Below, in pieces: positions 6,405 to 9,636 of a DNA stretch of 9,636 nt (its first letter is position 1; each line of letters begins with the position of its first letter). Under the pieces are notes generated by a model. The model was not told the origin of the DNA, did no database searches, and worked only from the letters and a program-made list of their open reading frames with translations. A program made the position numbers and the translations under genes. Location of the stretch: positions 1-9,636 of the forward strand of contig JASHUP010000250.1 in assembly GCA_030039915.1 (NCBI GenBank). The letters run 5' to 3'. This DNA comes from Thermoplasmata archaeon (GTDB lineage: Archaea; Thermoplasmatota; Thermoplasmata; UBA184).

Positions 6405-7136
6405 CTAGAGGGGAACTGTCCCTCGAATCACGGACCCTTGAGCGACGCCGCCCACGCCAAACCCGTGTCCCGTATTGGAGAACGAAACGAAGGAAACGAG
6501 GACCATGGACGAGCCGCTCTGGATCTGGAAATTCAACGCCTGGCCGTCCACGGCCCTCCAGGACTCACCGGTAGTATAGGTGAGGAGATTGGTCCCGCTC
6601 GGGGCGGCGAGTACCGCATACCAACGAGTCGAGGAGTCCGGAGGGGTGCCCTGGCAGAGGTTCGTGGCCGTTACGTTGGCCACCGCCCCCGGGTCTCCCA
6701 CATAGTCTCCATCGAAGATCTCGAAAACCCGCACGAAGATGTCCCCCGTGTTGACCGGCTGGGTCGAGTTGACCCACGGGATCCGTTCGATAAACGCGGT
6801 ACCTCCGGCACTGCAGTTCAACGTGCTGACGGTGGGGGTCCCGAACTGAACGACGATCTCGGGTCCCGGAACCGGTTGAAGACCTCCCGTCGGGCCGGTA
6901 AAGGGGCGGGCGGTGACGATCGTGTACGCTCCGAGCGCGATGATCACGACCACGATCACAATCCCGAGGCGTTCCCTTCGAGAGATACGACGTCGGACCT
7001 GCTGCTCCCGAAACGAGCGCGCTCGCCCATCGTAGGAACCCCGGCGGTGGGAGGAGAGCCCCGAGACCTGCCCTGTCCGGGGTTCGGGTTCGACCGGAGG
7101 CGAGGGCGTGACGGTCGGCGCATCCGTGTCGGTCAT
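6405..7136 (-). CDS. Single-pass exported membrane protein, unknown function
   Basis: This 243-residue protein starts at ATG 7136. The N-terminal 56 residues are Pro/Thr-rich, then Arg-rich (SFREQQVRRRISRRER, 41-56), followed by one hydrophobic helix (LGIVIVVVIIALGAYTIV, 57-74). The basic side should stay in the cytoplasm, leaving about 165 residues outside. The outer part is Thr/Ser/Asn/Gly-rich and beta-like, with N-glycosylation sequons at N107, N123 and N154 and two cysteines (C108, C161) that may pair. The C-terminus, SFSNTGHGFGVGGVAQGSVIRGTVPL, is Gly-rich. The helix close to the N-terminus gives a signal-anchor topology; a pilin-like class III signal motif is not evident. The long polar tail before the helix is unusual for a pilin. 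No family recognised. Confidence 0.75.
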   Translation of the reverse strand: MTDTDAPTVTPSPPVEPEPRTGQVSGLSSHRRGSYDGRARSFREQQVRRRISRRERLGIVIVVVIIALGAYTIVTARPFTGPTGGLQPVPGPEIVVQFGTPTVSTLNCSAGGTAFIERIPWVNSTQPVNTGDIFVRVFEIFDGDYVGDPGAVANVTATNLCQGTPPDSSTRWYAVLAAPSGTNLLTYTTGESWRAVDGQALNFQIQSGSSMVLVSFVSFSNTGHGFGVGGVAQGSVIRGTVPL

Positions 7137-7281
7137 GTCTGCGTGTCGGTGGTCGGGATCAATTCGAGATAGGATCTCGGGAGGAGGCCCGGCCCCGGCC
7201 CGCGATTAACAGAGCCCAGGTCCCGCGCTTAAATCTTAGGTTCGGGGGCCGCCGCGCAAGCTGCGGCTCCGGAGAACCGAT

Positions 7282-7349
7282 TGGGCGAGGAATCCTGCCT
7301 TCGAGCTCCGGTCCCTTCCGGGCGTGGGTTCCTCGGTGACCCTCGCCCA
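7282..7349. repeat. 68-nt stem-loop element
   Basis: TGGGCGAGG (7282-7290) is the exact complement of CCTCGCCCA (7341-7349). Inside, CCGG arms around TCCCTT (about 7309-7322) could add a small stem. It could be a structured leader, a small RNA or a terminator on either strand; the sequence does not decide. Confidence 0.4.
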
Positions 7350-7356
7350 TCCGAGG

Positions 7357-7378
7357 GAGTCCCGGGATCCGGGGACTC
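7357..7378. repeat. 22-bp near-perfect palindrome
   Basis: GAGTCCC (7357-7363) and GGGACTC (7372-7378) flank a central GGATCC (7365-7370). Only the two symmetric bases at 7364 and 7371 (G and G) break the symmetry. The dyad has 20 of 22 matching bases, either a hairpin or a dimeric protein site. Confidence 0.5.
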
Positions 7379-7382
7379 GTCG

Positions 7383-7400
7383 GGGTTAATCACTTAACCC
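7383..7400. repeat. GGGTTAA palindrome, possible operator/TATA element
   Basis: GGGTTAA (7383-7389) and TTAACCC (7394-7400) are exact inverted copies around TCAC. Each arm carries a TTAA core like the TATA elements elsewhere in the window, so a dimeric protein bound here could block promoters in both directions. No start codon lies at leaderless distance; GTG 7446 is about 50 nt away. Confidence 0.4.
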
Positions 7401-7528
7401 GACCTCGACCGAAACGCGACGCTCAGAGGAATCCGATACGGGGGGGTGCTGGCTCTGAGAAGGAGGAGACCAGTTCTCCCCAGACCCAGTGGAATTGTTC
7501 CCACGGGGAGCCGCATGGAATTCCGCCT

Positions 7529-7548
7529 TTGGACCAATTCCTTAAACA
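7529..7548 (+). promoter_or_regulatory. Palindromic motif plus TATA box of the membrane protein-regulator operon
   Basis: TTGGACCAA (7529-7537), a 9-bp odd-centred palindrome, is followed by TTC and a TATA-like CTTAAACA (7541-7548). The TATA centre is about 28 nt before GTG 7572, the spacing of a leaderless archaeal promoter. The same 9-mer recurs twice before the surface-protein gene. I infer a promoter with an adjacent operator. Confidence 0.5.
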
Positions 7549-7571
7549 CGTCGACCGGACTCTCGGCGGAC

Positions 7572-7850
7572 GTGGGGCTTCCGGAGCTGTTCGTCGCGGT
7601 GCTAATTGTCGGGATCTCGTGTGTCAACGCGGCGATGCCAACCGGCGCCTACCTCCGTTCGAGAGACGGACGTTTCCTCGTCCTTGCATCGGCGAACGCG
7701 GGTCTCGCCTTGCTCGGGGTCCTGTGGACGTGGGGAGAGTTGCCGCTGAACCCACCCTCGTGGATCGTTGGCAGCCTTCCGTTGATGATCCTCGTCCTGC
7801 TCGTCGACCTACTCCTGCTCGCCACCACGCTGTGGCCACGACATGTCTGA
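7572..7850 (+). CDS. Small three-helix membrane protein paired with a winged-helix regulator
   Basis: This is a 92-residue protein from GTG 7572. ATG 7515 (111 residues) and GTG 7446 (134 residues) are in frame. I prefer 7572 because a TATA-like CTTAAACA lies 28 nt before it and helix 1 then begins at once; bases 7446-7514 have poor coding bias. Three hydrophobic helices are visible: LPELFVAVLIVGISCVNAAM, a basic cytoplasmic turn (YLRSRDGR), FLVLASANAGLALLGVLWTW, then IVGSLPLMILVLLVDLLLLA. There are no catalytic motifs. The TGA is 3 nt before the ATG of the regulator, so translation is probably coupled. Small three-helix proteins beside ArsR-like regulators are known in archaea, notably haloarchaea; I infer a role in sensing or in tethering the regulator. 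Confidence 0.75.
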   Translation: MGLPELFVAVLIVGISCVNAAMPTGAYLRSRDGRFLVLASANAGLALLGVLWTWGELPLNPPSWIVGSLPLMILVLLVDLLLLATTLWPRHV

Positions 7851-7853
7851 TCG

Positions 7854-8381
7854 ATGGAGGACGATCCGCTCGCCCTCGAGACCCGGCGCCGAATCTATGA
7901 GGCCGTGCGCCGAGCTCCGGGCGTCGGGGCCCGCGAGGTTCAGCGAGCGGCCAGCACAGGTTGGGGCGAGACCACCTACCACCTGGACCGCCTTACCGAC
8001 GCGGGATTGATCCACCGGGAGCGGAGTGGTTTCCAAGACCACTATTACGCCGCCGAGGTCCCTCTCGCGGACCGTCGCCTGCTCGGTTTGACCCGGTCGC
8101 CCTCCGCGCGCCGCTTGCTGGTGGCCCTGCTGGATGCGGGCGAATCGACCGTGCCCGAGCTGACCGAGCACACGACCCTCAGCGAGGGGCGGATCTCGAT
8201 TCACCTTCGACGACTCATCTCGACGGGGGTGGTTCATACGGGGCGACGCGGCCGGTATCGGACGTTCGCCATCGTCGATCGGAACCGGGTGCTTCGTCTG
8301 CTCGTGACGTACCGGGAGGGTCTCGCGGACGAATGGGTCGAGGGGCTGCTCCAAACCTGGTCCGACCTCTTCCGTCCGTGA
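7854..8381 (+). CDS. Tandem winged-helix (ArsR/MarR-like) transcriptional regulator
   Basis: This 175-residue protein starts at ATG 7854, 3 nt after the membrane protein gene. It has two winged-helix domains in series. The first spans about 8-68: RRRIYEAVRRAPGVGAREVQ, recognition helix TTYHLDRLTDAGLI, and wing RERSGFQDHYYA. The second spans about 82-152: SARRLLVALLDAGESTVPEL, SEGRISIHLRRLISTGVVHT, and wing GRRGRYRTFAIV. This 'YHLxRLxxxGLI' tandem form is common in haloarchaea and Thermoplasmata. There is no metal-binding cysteine set and no membrane segment, so any signal would come through a partner, possibly the three-helix protein. The short palindromes at 7529 and at 8392/8413 are candidate binding sites. 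The domain call is firm; targets are inferred. Confidence 0.9.
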   Translation: MEDDPLALETRRRIYEAVRRAPGVGAREVQRAASTGWGETTYHLDRLTDAGLIHRERSGFQDHYYAAEVPLADRRLLGLTRSPSARRLLVALLDAGESTVPELTEHTTLSEGRISIHLRRLISTGVVHTGRRGRYRTFAIVDRNRVLRLLVTYREGLADEWVEGLLQTWSDLFRP

Positions 8382-8391
8382 CTCGACGGCT

Positions 8392-8421
8392 TTGGACCAA
8401 CGGATTCCGTTCTTGGACCAA
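8392..8421 (+). promoter_or_regulatory. Two TTGGACCAA palindromes 21 bp apart before the surface-protein gene
   Basis: TTGGACCAA occurs at 8392-8400 and 8413-8421, spaced by two DNA turns, with the dyad CGGATTCCG (8401-8409) between them. The second copy runs into AAAAAG (8418-8423), the best AT-rich spot at TATA distance from a short leader. The site is where an operator for the neighbouring regulator would be expected. Confidence 0.5.
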
Positions 8422-8449
8422 AAAGAGGGTGGCCTTCTTCGAGAGTGTA

Positions 8450-8454
8450 GAGGT
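8450..8454 (+). promoter_or_regulatory. Shine-Dalgarno of the surface-protein gene
   Basis: GAGGT lies 3 nt before ATG 8458 and 6 nt before ATG 8461. The 6-nt spacing favours the second of the two consecutive ATG codons, a difference of one residue. A TTG at 8392 overlaps the palindrome pair and is unlikely. Confidence 0.45.
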
Positions 8455-8460
8455 CAGATG

Positions 8461-9444
8461 ATGCCAGTCAAGAACGGTCGGAACGGGACGGACTTCGGCC
8501 CGCGGGCCGAGCCGACGCTGCGCCGGGCCGTGCTCATCGGCGGGACGTTCCTCGTGCTCGTCTCGCTCGTGGCGACCGCCTCCGCTGCGACGACCTGGGA
8601 CCCTCCACCGCAGGAGTGGACGAACGGAGTCGTTCTGTGTGAGTTTCTGCCCAGCGTTCCGACCGTGTCGGTCTCTGCCCTCGAGCGGAGTGAGACCGGA
8701 ATTTCCACGACCATGAACTCCGTCGAGGAGATTGACCCGTCGGGCGACGTGGTGGCCAGTGCGACGGTCCCCGCGGCCGACTGGACCGCCTCGAACCTTT
8801 CGAACGACGACGCCTACGACCTCTCCTACAGCGCTGTAGTTCCGGTGACCGGGCCGTCGGCGTCTGCGCCCCTACTCGGCTCGGCCAACCTCACGGTCGC
8901 GTACGTCCTTCCGGCGTACGAGGATTCCACGAACGAGTCCCTGAACTCGGTCTCCGTCGACCTTCAGGTGGCCGGGTGGCCCTGGCAGGGCACCGAGGAT
9001 CACCTCGCCCTCAGTCTCGAGGTCTGGCCATCGTTCGCGAGCGAGGAACATCTCGTGTTCCGAAGCACTCCGGGCGCGTTGCTCACGAGCGTTTCCACGA
9101 GCAGCGGAGCGGCGTTCGAACAGATGGACGGATCGGCGTCCGCGATCGCCAATCCGTCCTCCTCGAGCCCGATCACCCTCCCGGCGACGGCTTCTGTTTC
9201 CGGAAACAGCTCGAGCGCTCTGATCTCGGTCTCCTTCGGTTCCGCCGCAGGGACGTTCTCGACGCTCAACTATTCCGCCAGCGTGACCGTGCTGTTCCCG
9301 GCGACGGTCGCCGGCATCCCGACCATCGACCTGGTCGCCGTCGGTTCACTGGCCGCCCTGATCTCAGTCCTGGTCGCCGGGGGGGTCCGCAGAGTGCGGA
9401 ACCGTTCCTCCGACCTGACATTCGTGAACGAGGAGGACCAATGA
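8461..9444 (+). CDS. Secreted, C-terminally anchored cell-surface protein
   Basis: This 327-residue protein starts at ATG 8461 (or 8458). A basic N-terminal segment ending in LRR (20-22) leads into a hydrophobic signal core (about 23-41) and the cleavage-like stretch ATASAATTW. The body (44-285) is rich in Ser, Thr, Ala and Val with alternating beta strands, has a single Cys (C60), and carries sequons at N112, N143, N158, N249 and N270. A C-terminal helix (about 288-308) is followed by the basic anchor RRVRNR and an acidic tail, leaving the bulk outside the cell. No enzymatic motif is seen; it resembles archaeal surface or adhesion-like proteins only in composition. It follows the regulator by 79 nt with its own promoter-like motifs, and its stop overlaps the next start in ATGA, so those two genes form an operon. 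Confidence 0.8.
   Translation: MPVKNGRNGTDFGPRAEPTLRRAVLIGGTFLVLVSLVATASAATTWDPPPQEWTNGVVLCEFLPSVPTVSVSALERSETGISTTMNSVEEIDPSGDVVASATVPAADWTASNLSNDDAYDLSYSAVVPVTGPSASAPLLGSANLTVAYVLPAYEDSTNESLNSVSVDLQVAGWPWQGTEDHLALSLEVWPSFASEEHLVFRSTPGALLTSVSTSSGAAFEQMDGSASAIANPSSSSPITLPATASVSGNSSSALISVSFGSAAGTFSTLNYSASVTVLFPATVAGIPTIDLVAVGSLAALISVLVAGGVRRVRNRSSDLTFVNEEDQ
9431..9436 (+). promoter_or_regulatory. Shine-Dalgarno of the downstream Cys/His protein
   Basis: AGGAGG lies 4 nt before ATG 9441, inside the last codons of the surface-protein gene. Together with the ATGA overlap it supports coupled translation. Confidence 0.55.
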
Positions 9445-9636
9445 CCGAAGAGCAGTCGATGAGGGCCGCCGCCGTGCCGTGGACCGTGCAGCTCAACTGC
9501 GGGCATCAGATCGAAGTGCCGTTCGTACCGGGCTCGCTCGCCACGGTGGCCTGCGTGCACGAACACCAATTGGTCTGCCGCGGCCGGCCACGCGTCGGCT
9601 TCCCGGACACCGGATTCGCCTACCCGATGGCCATCC
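9441..9636 (+). CDS. N-terminal part of a Cys/His-containing protein, cut by the window edge
   Basis: The first 65 residues are visible from ATG 9441, which overlaps the surface-protein stop as ATGA and has AGGAGG 4 nt upstream. Cys and His are concentrated: CGH (20-22) and CVHEHQLVC (38-46), giving C20, H22, C38, H40, H42 and C46. The spacing could make a compact zinc site or bind another metal, but it does not match a named zinc-ribbon that I recognise. There is no signal peptide or membrane helix in this part, so it is probably cytosolic, opposite the anchored surface protein it is translated with. The gene continues beyond 9636, so its full length and domains are unknown. Confidence 0.7.
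   Translation, partial: MTEEQSMRAAAVPWTVQLNCGHQIEVPFVPGSLATVACVHEHQLVCRGRPRVGFPDTGFAYPMAI

Larger units (their letters stand above)
7137..7571. other. Gene-free region with inverted repeats between divergent genes
   Basis: No convincing coding frame is seen between the exported protein (minus) and the membrane protein of the regulator operon (plus). Frames reading through it have poor third-position bias. It holds TATA-like spots at 7204-7210 (GATTAAC) and 7229-7234 (TTAAAT), either of which could serve the minus-strand gene with a leader of about 45 or 70 nt. Further right lie a 9-bp stem enclosing a structured interior, a 22-bp near-palindrome, an 18-nt TTAA palindrome and the promoter of the plus-strand operon. 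No tRNA-like cloverleaf was found. Confidence 0.6.

Noticed and set aside
6138..7172. Plus-strand 344-codon open frame
   Set aside because: It is antisense to both the OB-fold gene and the exported protein, each of which has clear protein features. No promoter or ribosome site supports it.
7446..7571. N-terminal extension of the membrane protein from GTG 7446
   Set aside because: The stretch 7446-7514 has only about half G/C at third codon positions, far less than the real genes, and contains repeat-like dyads. Its translation is Arg/Pro-rich with no helix.
1..9636. CRISPR array, insertion sequence, transposase or integrase
   Set aside because: No regularly spaced repeats, no transposase-like protein and no terminal inverted repeats with target duplication were seen.

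Overview
The window is GC-rich and reads as archaeal. Several genes have an AT-rich TTAA/TTTAA core about 28-30 bases before the start codon, as expected for leaderless mRNAs with a TBP/TATA promoter. Others carry a short Shine-Dalgarno (SD). The gene set fits a high-GC Thermoplasmata-like archaeon: a tandem winged-helix regulator, secreted proteins rich in N-x-S/T, a lone GltD-type oxidoreductase, an M29-like protein and a mini OB-fold protein. The lineage is inference; no ribosomal or tRNA gene is present to anchor it.

Layout. 1-172: end of an unidentified plus-strand gene. 204-2206 (minus): a small two-helix membrane protein downstream of a GltD/NfnB-like FAD, Fe-S, NADPH oxidoreductase. 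2207-2392: divergent promoter region. 2393-3364 (plus): terpenoid-cyclase-like alpha/alpha-toroid protein. 3365-3523: convergent, hairpin-rich spacer. 3524-7136 (minus): five separately spaced genes, namely a degenerate M29 aminopeptidase homologue, an SRPBCC protein, a DUF1801 protein, an OB-fold protein and a single-pass exported protein. 7137-7514: gene-free and rich in inverted repeats. 7572-9636 (plus): a three-helix membrane protein, a tandem winged-helix regulator, a secreted and anchored surface protein, and the start of a Cys/His protein.

The most interesting part is the right-hand module. The membrane protein and regulator are separated by 3 nt. The 9-bp palindrome TTGGACCAA occurs once beside the presumed TATA box of this pair and twice, 21 bp apart, just before the surface-protein gene. 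The surface gene overlaps the next gene by ATGA. This suggests one regulatory circuit in which a membrane-partnered regulator controls itself and a cell-surface operon. Two other genes carry striking losses: the M29 homologue appears to lack most metal ligands, and the GltD-like protein appears to lack the FAD-contacting Asp loop near its C-terminus.
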